Shown here piece after piece: positions 53,354-63,150 of a stretch of 64,000 nt of DNA (its first letter is position 1; each line of letters opens with the position of its first letter). A model generated the notes under the pieces. That model saw only the letters and a list, made by a program, of their open reading frames with translations, had not been told where the DNA came from and did not search any database. The DNA comes from Mycobacterium sp. Root265 (GTDB lineage Bacteria; Actinomycetota; Actinomycetes; Mycobacteriales; Mycobacteriaceae), in NCBI RefSeq assembly GCF_001428895.1, contig NZ_LMJA01000022.1, forward strand, positions 1,369 through 65,368, read 5' to 3'. Position numbers and translations under genes: made by a program.

Positions 53354-54627
53354 CGCAGGAGTCACCACGTCGCGGGATCTCCCGCCGCGGATTCGTCGCG
53401 GGTGCCCTCGGTACCGGCGCCGCGGTGGGAGCGGGCGCGCTCGCGGGCTGTTCCTCGGACAGTGCGTCGCCCGGGGTCACCGCCACCGAACGGTTCATCG
53501 AATTCGAGGGCCCGCACCAGGCCGGGATCACCGCGCTGCCCATCCCCGAACAGGGGCTGATCGCATCGTTCAACGTGCACGCCCGCAACCGCGCCGAACT
53601 GACCTCGACGCTGCGCGAGCTCACCGACGAGATCCGCGGCCTGATGGCCGGAAAGCCGCCCGAGACAAGGGATCCCGCCTATCCACCGGTGGACTCCGGG
53701 ATCCTCGGCGAGAAGCCGCCCGCCGACAATCTGTCCATTGTGGTCGGTGTCGGGGCATCCCTGTTCGACGGCCGCTTCGGGTTGGCCGATCGCAAACCCC
53801 GCGAGCTGGTCACCATGCCGTTCCTGGCCAATGACCGGCTGGATCCCAAGCTGTCGCACGGCGACATCTCCATCATCTTCGAGTCCGGCCACAACGACAC
53901 GATGCAGTTCGCGTTGCGGCAGTTGATGCGTCGCACCCGCAGCGATCTGGTGTTGCGCTGGATGATCGACGGCTACGCCCGGGGCATCGGCGCCGGGCGC
54001 GCCGCCGTCAGCTCGAACAAAGACGCCGCCACCCCGCGAAACCTGCTGGGGTTCAAGGACGGTACCTCCAATCTTGATGTGGCCGACGACGCCGTGATGA
54101 ATCGCCATGTGTGGGTGGGTGCCGACGACGACGAGCCCGACTGGGCCGTCGGCGGGACCTATCAGGCCGTGCGCATCATCCGGAACTTCGTCGAGTTCTG
54201 GGACCGTACCCAGCTCATCGAGCAGGAGGCACTGATCGGCCGTGCCAAGGTCAGCGGCGCACCGCTCGGCATGACCGGCGAGTTCGACGACCCGGACTTC
54301 CCGGCGGACCCGGACGGCGCTCGGATCAAGCTGAACGCGCACATCCGGCTGGCCAACCCGCGCACCCCGGAAACCGAAGAGAACCTCATCCTGCGCCGCG
54401 GCTTCAACTACTCGCGCGGTTTCGACGGCGCCGGCCGCCTCGATCAGGGCCTGGCGTTCGTCGCCTACCAGCGCAGCCTGCAGAAAGGCTTCCTGACCGT
54501 GCAGGAACGGCTCAAGGGCGAGCCGCTGGAGGAGTACATCATGCCCGTGGGCGGCGGGTTCTTCTTCGTGCTGCCCGGGGTGACGGGCCACGACCGGTTC
54601 CTCGGCGACCGGCTCGTCGACTACTAG
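53350..54627 (+). CDS. efeB: EfeB-like Tat-exported DyP peroxidase
   Basis: A 425-residue dye-decolourising haem peroxidase with twin-arginine signal SRRGFVAG and a cysteine-containing lipobox-like end (ALAGCSS). GFKDGTSNLD (distal Asp) and LNAHIRLANPR (proximal His) are intact. EfeB works with EfeO in ferrous or haem iron uptake. GTG 53350 overlaps the efeO stop; no EfeU permease gene follows, unlike full efeUOB operons. Confidence 0.92.
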   Translation: MTQESPRRGISRRGFVAGALGTGAAVGAGALAGCSSDSASPGVTATERFIEFEGPHQAGITALPIPEQGLIASFNVHARNRAELTSTLRELTDEIRGLMAGKPPETRDPAYPPVDSGILGEKPPADNLSIVVGVGASLFDGRFGLADRKPRELVTMPFLANDRLDPKLSHGDISIIFESGHNDTMQFALRQLMRRTRSDLVLRWMIDGYARGIGAGRAAVSSNKDAATPRNLLGFKDGTSNLDVADDAVMNRHVWVGADDDEPDWAVGGTYQAVRIIRNFVEFWDRTQLIEQEALIGRAKVSGAPLGMTGEFDDPDFPADPDGARIKLNAHIRLANPRTPETEENLILRRGFNYSRGFDGAGRLDQGLAFVAYQRSLQKGFLTVQERLKGEPLEEYIMPVGGGFFFVLPGVTGHDRFLGDRLVDY

Positions 54628-54646
54628 TCGTAGTAGAGTCCCGCTC

Positions 54647-55192
54647 GTGACCACGCCGGCAAGACGCGCGCACCGGCTGCGCGCTGGGCTGGTCGGTGTC
54701 AGCGCAGCGGCCGGCACCACCGGTGCGCACGCCGCCGCGTCGGGCGTGTTCCCGCACGGCGCCGCCCTGGTCGCGGCGCTGCTGGTGTGCGCCACCTCGG
54801 GTGCGGCCGCGGCCGGCATCCGGCTGCAGAACCGGCACGCCCAACTGCTCGCACTGATCGCGGCCCTGGGCGCCGCGCAGTTGCTCGGTCACCTCACCCT
54901 GGCGTTGGCCGGCGGCCATCACGGTGGGGGCGGTCTGGGCCTGAGCCCCGCCATGTTCGCGGCCCACGCCGGGGCGGCGGTGGTGCTCGGTATCGCCATC
55001 GGCGCCGTCGAGCACCTGTACCTGGTGTGCTCATCGGTGCTGCGCTGGCTGCGGCTCTTCGCGACCGTCAGCCCGCGCCCGGCGCCTCCGCGCACCCGGC
55101 GCCGTACCAACAACGTTGTCGCACAGTCACTTCTGTGGCGTACCGGGCTGGGCATGCGCGCCCCGCCGATGGGTGGCGTCGCGACCGCATAG
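54647..55192 (+). CDS. membrane protein with His/Gly loop, unknown
   Basis: A 181-residue protein with about four membrane helices: ALVAALLVCATSGAAAAG, LLALIAALGAAQLLGHLTLA and VLGIAIGAVEHLYLVCSSVL among them, and a loop GGHHGGGG between helices that could bind metal. A basic, Arg-rich tail follows. It precedes the PepSY/PCuAC/DyP genes on the same strand, so a metal-related role is likely but unproved. GTG start. Confidence 0.72.
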   Translation: MTTPARRAHRLRAGLVGVSAAAGTTGAHAAASGVFPHGAALVAALLVCATSGAAAAGIRLQNRHAQLLALIAALGAAQLLGHLTLALAGGHHGGGGLGLSPAMFAAHAGAAVVLGIAIGAVEHLYLVCSSVLRWLRLFATVSPRPAPPRTRRRTNNVVAQSLLWRTGLGMRAPPMGGVATA

Positions 55193-55297
55193 CGGTCGCT
55201 CCTGTCACGATGCCGCGCCCCTCCGGTCGCGGCCGTCCGCACGCCTGCTTCATCGGGCGCTGCGTCCCACCCATCGCTTCTGCTGAAGGCAGCTTTC

Positions 55298-56725
55298 ATG
55301 ACCCAATCCGGCGACACCGTCGAATCCACGTCCACCACCGACCCAGGACCACCGCGGCGCAGTTGGCGCCCCCTGGTGGTGCGCCTGCACTTCTACGCGG
55401 GCGTGCTTATCGCCCCGTTCATCCTGATCGCCGCGCTCACCGGCGGCCTGTACGCGATGGCCCCGTCCATCGAACGCGTCGTCTACGGCGACATCCTGAC
55501 CGTGCCGGAATCCGGCCGGCCCATCGCGCTGGACGACCAGGCCGCCGCCGCGCAGAACGCCTTCCCGGCGTTGACCATGACCGGCATGCGCCCGGCCGCC
55601 GATCCGGGTGACTCCACCCGAGTGTACTTCGCCGACCCCTCCCTCGACGCGGAACTGCAGCGTGCGGTCTTCGTCGACCCGTACACCGGGCGGGTGCTCG
55701 GCGACGAGGCGAGCTGGCTGGGTTACCTGCCGGTGAGCACCTGGCTGGACGGCTTCCACCGGCACCTCAACCTCGGCGAACCGGGCCGCGTCTACAGCGA
55801 GCTCGCGGCCTCCTGGCTGTGGGTGGTCGCCCTCGGCGGCGTGGTGCTGTGGCTGACCAAGGCGGCCGCCGAGCGTCGCCGCAACCGGCCCGGCCGCGTG
55901 CTGCGCCTCGATCGCAGCCTCAAAGGCCGTGCCCGCACCATGAACTGGCATGGCACCACCGGTGTGTGGCTGCTCGCGGCACTGCTGTTCCTGTCCGCGA
56001 CCGGCATCACCTGGTCGACGTACGCCGGGGAGCACGTCACCGAACTGCGGTCGGCGATGAACTGGAAGCGTCCGGCGCTGGACACCGCCCTGACGCCGGC
56101 GGCGGCCGTGGTGCCCGACGAACACGCCGGCCACACCGGGCACACGGCACCGGAGAGCGATTCCGGACCTGTCGATTTCGATGCGGTGCTTCGCGCCGCG
56201 GCCGGCGCCGGTGTGCGCCTGCCGCTGGAGGTGACGCTGCCCGCCGAACCCGGACAGGGCATCGGCGTTGCCGAGATCGAGAAGCCCTACCGGCTGACCA
56301 CGAACGCCGCCTCGGTGGATCCGGCGACCAACACGGTGACCAGCGAAATCGATTACTGGCGTGACTATTCGGTGGTCGCCATGCTCGCCGACTGGGGTAT
56401 CCGCGGGCACATGGGTCTGCTGTTCGGCCTGCTGAACCAGCTGCTACTGCTCGGTATCGCGGTCGCGCTGGTCGCGGTGATCGTCGGTGGATACCGAATG
56501 TGGTGGCAGCGCCGCCCGACCCGCGGATCAGCGTGGGCGGTCGGCCGCCCACCGGTGCGGGGCGGCCTGCGGCGGCTGTCCCCTGTCACGATCGGTGTGC
56601 TGACGGTGGCCGCGGTGGCGGTCGGCTGGTTCCTTCCGCTGCTGGGAGTCTCGTTGGCCGCCTTCGTGGTGCTGGACCTCGCCATCGGTGCGGCCAAGCG
56701 GCGCAAGGAGCTTTCCGATGCGTAG
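55298..56725 (+). CDS. PepSY-associated TM (PiuB-like) membrane protein
   Basis: A 475-residue protein with four membrane helices around PepSY-type domains (LHFYAGVLIAPFILIAALTG, FHRHLNLGEPGRVYSELAAS, MNWHGTTGVWLLAALLFLSA, RGHMGLLFGLLNQLLLLGIA), with histidines for haem or metal. Family members are reductases or transport parts in siderophore and copper uptake. A loop DEHAGHTGHT is His-rich. ATG 55298; the following lipoprotein gene overlaps its stop by eight bases. Confidence 0.88.
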   Translation: MTQSGDTVESTSTTDPGPPRRSWRPLVVRLHFYAGVLIAPFILIAALTGGLYAMAPSIERVVYGDILTVPESGRPIALDDQAAAAQNAFPALTMTGMRPAADPGDSTRVYFADPSLDAELQRAVFVDPYTGRVLGDEASWLGYLPVSTWLDGFHRHLNLGEPGRVYSELAASWLWVVALGGVVLWLTKAAAERRRNRPGRVLRLDRSLKGRARTMNWHGTTGVWLLAALLFLSATGITWSTYAGEHVTELRSAMNWKRPALDTALTPAAAVVPDEHAGHTGHTAPESDSGPVDFDAVLRAAAGAGVRLPLEVTLPAEPGQGIGVAEIEKPYRLTTNAASVDPATNTVTSEIDYWRDYSVVAMLADWGIRGHMGLLFGLLNQLLLLGIAVALVAVIVGGYRMWWQRRPTRGSAWAVGRPPVRGGLRRLSPVTIGVLTVAAVAVGWFLPLLGVSLAAFVVLDLAIGAAKRRKELSDA

Positions 56726-57212
56726 GTTTCTGATCGCTCTGGTCGTCGCGCTGCTGGCCACCGGTTGCACCTCGCCCACCGCGGAGCACTCCGACCACGC
56801 GATGGCCTCCGAGGTGGTGCTCGAAGAGCAGTGGGCGTCGGCCGGCGACGGCGAGATGGCCGCGGTGTTCGGCACGCTGGTCAACCACGGGCACCACGAG
56901 GCCCGCATCGTGTCCGGCAGCTCGCCGGCGGCGGGTCACGTCGAGGTGCATGAGGTCGCCGGCGAGGCCGGTACGAAAACCATGCGCCCCAAGGAAGGTG
57001 GGATCGTGCTGCCGGCCGGCGGGAGCCACGAACTGGCGCCGGGCGGTGATCATCTGATGCTGATGGATCTCACCGCACCGCTGTCGGCGGGCTCCGATAT
57101 CGCACTCACGGTGCAGTTCGAGGACGGTTCCACGCTGCCGGTCACCGTGCAGGTGCGGGACTTCGCCGGGGCCAACGAGGAATACCAGCCCGAGCACAAC
57201 GGCCATGGTTGA
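56718..57212 (+). CDS. PCuAC-type copper chaperone lipoprotein
   Basis: A 164-residue lipoprotein (LLATGCTS lipobox). The PCu(A)C domain motif is visible: HEV, then MRP after about ten residues and HLMLM about twenty residues later, the Met/His copper site of this family. It handles Cu(I) outside the membrane, often for oxidase assembly. AAGGAG upstream of ATG 56718. Overlaps both neighbours by eight bases, so PepSY, PCuAC and DyP are one operon. Confidence 0.92.
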   Translation: MRRFLIALVVALLATGCTSPTAEHSDHAMASEVVLEEQWASAGDGEMAAVFGTLVNHGHHEARIVSGSSPAAGHVEVHEVAGEAGTKTMRPKEGGIVLPAGGSHELAPGGDHLMLMDLTAPLSAGSDIALTVQFEDGSTLPVTVQVRDFAGANEEYQPEHNGHG

Positions 57213-58401
57213 TGTCAACCGGCGGCGCCTCCTCACCGGGGGCGCCGCCGCGCTGGCCGCCGGCGCCGCCCTCACCCAATGCGGGGCCGCGCAATCCGCC
57301 ACCCCGGCAGCCGACGGTTTCGGCGGTAACGCCGAGCCGTTTTACGGCACGCACCAGGGCGGCATCACCACCGCGCCGCAGGCCCACGCGCTGTTCGTCG
57401 CACTCGATCTGACGCCGGATGCCGGGCGCAGCGCCCGCGCGACGCTGGCCGCGGTGCTCAAGCTGTGGTCGGCGGACGCGGCCAGGCTCACCCAGGGCCG
57501 ACCTGCCCTCGCCGATACCGAACCCGAACTGGCCGCACGTCCGGCACGACTGACCGTCAGCGTCGGGTTGGGCCCCGCACTGTTCGACGGCATCGGACTG
57601 GCGCACCGGCGGCCGCCGACCGCCATCGCGATGCCCGCGTTCCGGACCGACCGGCTCGACCCGGCGTTCTGCGGCGGCGACGTGCTGCTGCAGATCTGCG
57701 CCGACGACCCGATGGTCGTCGCGCATACCAGCCGGGTGTTGCTGAAGAACGTGCGGGCGATGACGCGGCAACGCTGGCGTCAGAACGGTTTCCGGCATGC
57801 GCATGGTGCCGACGGATCGGGCCGCACCATGCGCAACCTGATGGGGCAGGTGGACGGCACCGCGAACCTCCGGGATGCCGGAGAGTTCGACCGGTTCATC
57901 TGGGACGAGGGCGCCGGGCAGCCGTGGTTCGCCGGGGGCACCATCCTGGTGCTGCGCCGGATCCGCGCCGAGATGGACACCTGGGACGAACTCGACCGGG
58001 CCAGCAAGGAATTCGCGGTGGGCCGACGTCTGGACACCGGCGCCCCGCTGACCGGGACACGTGAGGACGACGTGCCCGATCTGGACGCGCAGGTGGGCGG
58101 CATCCCGGTCATTCCGCCCAATTCGCATATCGCGCTGGCACGTCACCACAATGACGACGAGCGGTTCCTGCGGCGGCCCTACAACTACGACGATCCCCCA
58201 CCCGCCGGGGTGACCACCGACAGCGGGCTGATCTTCGCGAGCTATTTGAGGGACCCGGCGCGCCAGTTCATCCCGGTGCAGCAGCGATTGGCCGACGCGG
58301 ACGCGATGAACCAGTGGATCACCACGGTGGGGTCGGCGACGTTCGCGATGCTGCCGGGTGTGGCCGAGGGCGACTGGTTGGGGCAGACCCTACTGTCATG
58401 A
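57205..58401 (+). CDS. second Tat-exported DyP-type peroxidase
   Basis: A 398-residue DyP peroxidase with a twin-arginine signal (NRRRLLTGG) and a lipobox-like TQCGA. It has GQVDGTANLR (distal Asp motif GxxDG) and a proximal His in NSHIALARHH; the latter differs from the AHIRxxNPR form of the EfeB-like protein 3 kb away, so it is a separate branch. Ends just before the second 63-bp palindrome. Likely uses peroxide outside the membrane with the neighbouring copper and PepSY proteins. Confidence 0.88.
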   Translation: MVDVNRRRLLTGGAAALAAGAALTQCGAAQSATPAADGFGGNAEPFYGTHQGGITTAPQAHALFVALDLTPDAGRSARATLAAVLKLWSADAARLTQGRPALADTEPELAARPARLTVSVGLGPALFDGIGLAHRRPPTAIAMPAFRTDRLDPAFCGGDVLLQICADDPMVVAHTSRVLLKNVRAMTRQRWRQNGFRHAHGADGSGRTMRNLMGQVDGTANLRDAGEFDRFIWDEGAGQPWFAGGTILVLRRIRAEMDTWDELDRASKEFAVGRRLDTGAPLTGTREDDVPDLDAQVGGIPVIPPNSHIALARHHNDDERFLRRPYNYDDPPPAGVTTDSGLIFASYLRDPARQFIPVQQRLADADAMNQWITTVGSATFAMLPGVAEGDWLGQTLLS

Positions 58402-58402
58402 C

Positions 58403-58465
58403 CGCCGAAACTGTATTCCAGAGGGCAAAGTTCGAGAGCCCGCCGTCTGGAATACAGTTTCGGCG
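58403..58465. repeat. 63-bp palindromic element, copy 2
   Basis: Arms CGCCGAAACTGTATTCCAGA (58403-58422) and its reverse complement (58446-58465) are identical to those at 36525-36587, with a 23-base loop matching in 16 of 23 positions. It lies between the stops of the DyP gene and mazG, again a convergent pair. Confidence 0.85.
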
Positions 58466-58473
58466 AAGAGGGT

Positions 58474-59391
58474 TCAGCCGGGCCAGTGGGCGCGCCATTC
58501 GTCGGCGCCGATCGGCTCTGACGGCGCCTCCCCGATGGCGTCGCCGCCGCGGGCGGCCTCGATGGCCTGCTCGGTGCGGCGGACCGTGTCGATGAACTCC
58601 AGTGTGGCTGTGCGCAGGGTGTTCTCGGCGTCGGAGTCCACCCCGATCCGCACCTCGCGCAGCGCATCGGGGATCAATTCGTCGGGGATCCCCGCTCCGG
58701 CGCAGCGTTCGAGCACCTTCTGCGTCAGCGCCAGCGCGGGCTGTCCGGTCGGGACATCGTCCATGCAGGAGTCGCGCACCTTCTCGTTGCGCTTGCGTTC
58801 CTCCCACTGGGCGAGCTGCTCCTCCAGTGACACCGAGTCACCGGCGAGCACCCCGGCCGCCCGGTTGCCCAGTTTGCGGACCAGCGCGTCGGCGACATCG
58901 TCGATGCCGAACGGGTGAGCCGGCGCGTCCTCGGCGATGCGGGCGTGAAAAAGCACCTGCAGCAACACATCTCCGAGTTCCTCGCGCAGTTCCTCGGCGT
59001 CGCCGCCGCGCACCGCGTCGAACAGCTCGTAGGTCTCCTCCAGCAGGTAGCGCCGCAGCGAATCGTGGGTCTGCTCGCTCTCCCACGGGCCGTCGGTGCG
59101 CAGCTTGTCCATGATCGCGACCGCGTCGACCAGCCGCTCGCCGGCCTGCGGGCCGGGCGCCGCGATCAGCTGCTCCCCCGCCGCCAGCCGGGCCTTCACA
59201 CTGGGATGGTCGGGATCCGAGGACAGCAGCACCGGGGCCGGTTCGCCGGCGTAGTCCGGGCGCGCCGAGGGCAGCGACCACGGCACCTTGATCGGCATCT
59301 CCTCGGTGTACTGCACGTCACCGGCGAGCAGGCCGACGGCTTCCACCGGCACCTGGGAGGGCCGGCGCGGGTCGACCAGGACGACTGTCAT
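58474..59391 (-). CDS. mazG: MazG nucleoside triphosphate pyrophosphohydrolase
   Basis: A 305-residue protein with the MazG four-helix motif [18 protein letters not shown] and [20 protein letters not shown], whose Glu/Asp residues bind Mg. It hydrolyses damaged or excess NTPs, protecting against oxidised nucleotides. Equivalent to Rv1021 by order. The ATG overlaps the mfd stop by four bases (ATGA). Confidence 0.95.
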   Translation of the reverse strand: MTVVLVDPRRPSQVPVEAVGLLAGDVQYTEEMPIKVPWSLPSARPDYAGEPAPVLLSSDPDHPSVKARLAAGEQLIAAPGPQAGERLVDAVAIMDKLRTDGPWESEQTHDSLRRYLLEETYELFDAVRGGDAEELREELGDVLLQVLFHARIAEDAPAHPFGIDDVADALVRKLGNRAAGVLAGDSVSLEEQLAQWEERKRNEKVRDSCMDDVPTGQPALALTQKVLERCAGAGIPDELIPDALREVRIGVDSDAENTLRTATLEFIDTVRRTEQAIEAARGGDAIGEAPSEPIGADEWRAHWPG

Positions 59392-62300
59392 TGCGCACCT
59401 CCCATAGCGGTGATGTCGACCTCATTGGCCGGTCGACCGTCCAGGGCCAGCAGAAGACCCGCAACCGCTTGCAGCAGTTCGAGATCGCGGATACGCGGGG
59501 CGCCCACCCCGGTGCCTGCCCGCGGAATCGGGATCTGCACCGTCGACGTCGTCGCCCGGTAGGCCGACCCCGGGTAGACCCGCTTGAGCCGCATCTGACC
59601 GGAGTCCAGCAGCGTCAACGGTGCGACCTTGATGGTGGCATCGGAGATCGTCGCCACCTCGGTGACCCCGTATTCGCGGCACAGCAGCCGCAGCCGCGCC
59701 ACCGCGATCAGGCGTTGTGCCGGCTCGGGCAGCGGACCGTAGCGGTCGACGAGTTCCTCGATGACGCGGTCCACCCCGGCCGCGTCGGAGGCCGCGGCCA
59801 GCCTGCGGTAGGCCTCCAGCCGCAGCCGGTCGCTGCCGATGTAATCCGGCGGGAAGTGGGCGTCGACCGGCAGGTCGATGCGCACATCCTTGGGTTCCTC
59901 GACGGTGCTGACGGTCTTGCCGTCCACGGCGGCGCGGTAGGCCTCGACGGCCTCACCCACCAGCCGCACGTACAGATCGAACCCGACGCCGGCGACGTGG
60001 CCGGACTGTTCGACACCCAGCACGTTGCCCGCGCCGCGAATCTCCAAGTCCTTCATGGCCACTGCCATACCAGCGCCGAGTTCGTTGTTCTGGGCGATGG
60101 TGGCCAGCCGGTCATGGGCGGTCTCGGTCAGCGGCACCTCCGGCGGATACAGGAAGTACGCGTACCCGCGCTCGCGGCTCCGGCCAACCCGGCCGCGCAG
60201 CTGGTGCAGCTGCGACAGACCGAAGGTGTCGGCGCGCTCCACGATCAGGGTGTTGGCGTTCGAGATGTCCAGGCCGGTCTCCACGATGGTGGTGCAGACC
60301 AGGATGTCGTAGTCACGATTCCAGAAGCCCTCGACGGTCTTCTCCAGGGTCTCCTCGGCCATCTGGCCGTGTGCCACCACCACGCGCGCCTCCGGCACCA
60401 TGGCCTGTACCCGTGCGGCGGCCTGATCGATCGACTTGACCCGGTTGTGGATGTAGAACGCCTGCCCGTCGCGCAGCAGTTCGCGGCGCAGCGCCGCGGC
60501 GACCTGCTTGTCGTCGTGCGGGCCGACGTAGGTGAGCACCGGGAACCGTTCCTCGGGCGGCGTCAGGATGGTCGACATCTCGCGGATGCCGGCCAGGCTC
60601 ATCTCGAGGGTGCGCGGAATCGGGGTGGCGCTCATGGTCAGGACGTCGACGTGGGTCCGCAGGCTCTTGATGTGTTCCTTGTGCTCGACACCGAAACGCT
60701 GTTCCTCGTCGACGATCACCAGCCCGAGGTCCTTCCAGCGCACCGCGGTCTGCAGCAGCCGGTGCGTGCCGATGACGATGTCCACCGAACCGTCGGCCAT
60801 CCCCTCCAGGGTGGCCTTCGAGTCGGCCCCATCGGTGAACCGGGACAGCCCCTTCACGGTGACCGGGAAGCCCGCGGTGCGGGCGGTGAAGGTCTGCAGA
60901 TGCTGGTCGGCCAGCAGTGTCGTCGGCACCAGCACCGCCACCTGCTTACCGTCCTGCACGGCCTTGAATGCTGCGCGGACCGCGATCTCGGTCTTGCCGT
61001 AGCCGACGTCACCGCAGATCACCCGGTCCATCGGGACCGGCTTCTCCATATCGGCCTTGACCTCGGTGATGGCGGTCAGCTGGTCCATGGTCTCGGTGAA
61101 GCCGAACGCATCCTCCATCTCGGCCTGCCACGGGGTGTCCGGCCCGAACGCGTGGCCCGGCGCGGCCTGGCGTTTGGCGTACAGCGACACCAGCTCACCG
61201 GCGATCTCCCGAACAGCCTTGCGCGCCTTGGTTTTCGTGTTGGTCCAGTCGCTGCCTCCGAGGCGGCTCAGGGTGGGCGCCTGGCCGCCGACATACCGGG
61301 ACAGCTGGTCCAGGGAGTCCATCGGCACGTACAGCTTGTCGGTACCACCGCCCCGCTTGGACGACGCGTATTCCAGCACCAGGTATTCGCGGCGCGCGCC
61401 GCCGATCACCCGTTCGGTCATCTCGACGAACTTGCCGATGCCGTGTTGATCGTGCACCACCAGATCGCCTGCGGCCAGCGCCAGCGGGTCGACGACGTTG
61501 CGGCGTTTGGCGGCAAGCCTTTTCCCGTCGGTGGCCGCGACCCGGTTACCGGTGAGGTCGGTCTCGGTGATGATGACCAGGTTGGCCCCGGGGATCACCA
61601 GCCCGTCGTGCAGCGGTCCCTTGAGCACGCCGACCACGCCGGCCGCGGGCTGCGCGCCGGGCTCCAGAAGCGCTGCCGGCGTGTCGGATTCACCGAGCTG
61701 TTCGACGACGCGGTGCGCGGTACCGGTGCCCGGCGTCACCACCACGCCGTATCCACCGGTGAGGACATGCGCGCGCAGCATGGCGAAGATCTCCTCGACC
61801 GCGTTTTGGCTCCGCGCCGAGGGAGCGGGCCGGATATCGAGTTCCAGCGCCGATTCGTCGTTGAGCTGGCTCAGCGTCCACCAGCGGCCGGCCGCGGCCC
61901 GCACCTCGTCGAGTTCGCGGAAACCGGAACCGCCGAGCGCTTCGATATCGACCGGTGCGGCCCCGCCGATGGCAGCGACCGACCAGGACGCCTCCAGGAA
62001 CTCCCGGCCGGTGCGGATCAGGTCGGCGGCGCGCGAGCGCACCTTCTCCGGGTCGCACACCAGCACCGGCGTGCCCTCGGGCAGGTGCGTGGTGAGCAGG
62101 GTCAGCGCGTCGGGCTGCAGCACCGGCAGCAGCGCCTCCATCCCGTCGACCGGAATGCCCTCGGCGAGCTTGGCCAGCATGTCGCCGACGCCGCCGGCGA
62201 CGGTGTTGTCGGTCTGCGGGCCGGCGTCGACGAGTTGACCCGCGCGTTCCTTGACCGCATCGCTGAGCAGGATCTCCCGGCACGGAACGGCCACCAGGTG

Positions 62301-63005
62301 ATTGATCTCGATCTCGGTGATGGACCGCTGATCGGCCACCGAGAACATCCGCATCTCGCTGACCTCGTCACCCCAGAACTCGACGCGCACAGGGTGTTCG
62401 GCGGTCGGCGGGAAGATGTCGAGGATGCCGCCGCGGACCGCGAACTCGCCGCGCTTGGCCACCATGTCCACCCGGGTGTAGGCCAGCTCGACCAGCCGGG
62501 CGATGGTGGCATCGAAATCGGAATCGGCCCCGACGGCGAGCGTCACCGGTTCGATGTCACCGAGGTCGATCACCATCGGCTGTAGCAGCGAGCGGGTGGT
62601 GGTGACGACGACCCGCAGCGGTGGCCCCAGGTGTTCGTCCTCGGGATGCGCGAGCCTGCGCAGCAGCATCATCCGGGCGCCGACCGTCTCCACGCCGGGT
62701 GAGAGCCGCTCGTGGGGCAGCGTCTCCCAGGACGGGAACAGCGCGACGGCGTCGCCGAAGACGGCCTGCAGTTCGGCGGTCAGGTCGTCGGCCTCGCGGC
62801 CGGTGGCGGTCACCACCAGCAGCGGGCCGGTGCGCGCCAGCGCGGCGGCGGCGAACAGCCGCGCGCTGGCCGGCCCGACCATCGCCAGCGAGTCCGGACG
62901 GGTCTGTGCGCGGTCGATCAGATCGGTGAAGGTGGGCGAGCTGAGCGCCAGGTCGACGAGCCCCGCGATCGAGTTTTGGACATGCGTGTGCCCCGGTGCG
63001 GTCAT
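59388..63005 (-). CDS. mfd: Mfd transcription-repair coupling factor
   Basis: A 1205-residue helicase of normal Mfd size. N-terminal UvrB-like part, the RNA-polymerase-interacting domain ([20 protein letters not shown]), Walker [27 protein letters not shown] box, [15 protein letters not shown], the [13 protein letters not shown] motif VI and the C-terminal TRCF domain ([20 protein letters not shown]). It removes stalled polymerase and recruits UvrA to damage. GTG or ATG start at 63005. Equivalent of Rv1020. Confidence 0.98.
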   Translation of the reverse strand: MTAPGHTHVQNSIAGLVDLALSSPTFTDLIDRAQTRPDSLAMVGPASARLFAAAALARTGPLLVVTATGREADDLTAELQAVFGDAVALFPSWETLPHERLSPGVETVGARMMLLRRLAHPEDEHLGPPLRVVVTTTRSLLQPMVIDLGDIEPVTLAVGADSDFDATIARLVELAYTRVDMVAKRGEFAVRGGILDIFPPTAEHPVRVEFWGDEVSEMRMFSVADQRSITEIEINHLVAVPCREILLSDAVKERAGQLVDAGPQTDNTVAGGVGDMLAKLAEGIPVDGMEALLPVLQPDALTLLTTHLPEGTPVLVCDPEKVRSRAADLIRTGREFLEASWSVAAIGGAAPVDIEALGGSGFRELDEVRAAAGRWWTLSQLNDESALELDIRPAPSARSQNAVEEIFAMLRAHVLTGGYGVVVTPGTGTAHRVVEQLGESDTPAALLEPGAQPAAGVVGVLKGPLHDGLVIPGANLVIITETDLTGNRVAATDGKRLAAKRRNVVDPLALAAGDLVVHDQHGIGKFVEMTERVIGGARREYLVLEYASSKRGGGTDKLYVPMDSLDQLSRYVGGQAPTLSRLGGSDWTNTKTKARKAVREIAGELVSLYAKRQAAPGHAFGPDTPWQAEMEDAFGFTETMDQLTAITEVKADMEKPVPMDRVICGDVGYGKTEIAVRAAFKAVQDGKQVAVLVPTTLLADQHLQTFTARTAGFPVTVKGLSRFTDGADSKATLEGMADGSVDIVIGTHRLLQTAVRWKDLGLVIVDEEQRFGVEHKEHIKSLRTHVDVLTMSATPIPRTLEMSLAGIREMSTILTPPEERFPVLTYVGPHDDKQVAAALRRELLRDGQAFYIHNRVKSIDQAAARVQAMVPEARVVVAHGQMAEETLEKTVEGFWNRDYDILVCTTIVETGLDISNANTLIVERADTFGLSQLHQLRGRVGRSRERGYAYFLYPPEVPLTETAHDRLATIAQNNELGAGMAVAMKDLEIRGAGNVLGVEQSGHVAGVGFDLYVRLVGEAVEAYRAAVDGKTVSTVEEPKDVRIDLPVDAHFPPDYIGSDRLRLEAYRRLAAASDAAGVDRVIEELVDRYGPLPEPAQRLIAVARLRLLCREYGVTEVATISDATIKVAPLTLLDSGQMRLKRVYPGSAYRATTSTVQIPIPRAGTGVGAPRIRDLELLQAVAGLLLALDGRPANEVDITAMGGAQ

Positions 63006-63150
63006 GATGGCTCCATCCTAGGCGGCACCCTTCAGTGACGAATCTCGCGCCGGAATACCCGGAATTTTGGTGACCGAACGGTGACCGCCACGGTGTTAAC
63101 GTGCTGGCAGGCATTCATGGGGGCGGGGGCGACATGACCGGGGTGACGCG

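Noticed and set aside
59391-62585. A 1064-codon plus-strand frame opposite mfd
   Set aside because: It is the complement of a certain mfd gene in a high-GC genome, rich in His, Gly and Arg, with no domain.
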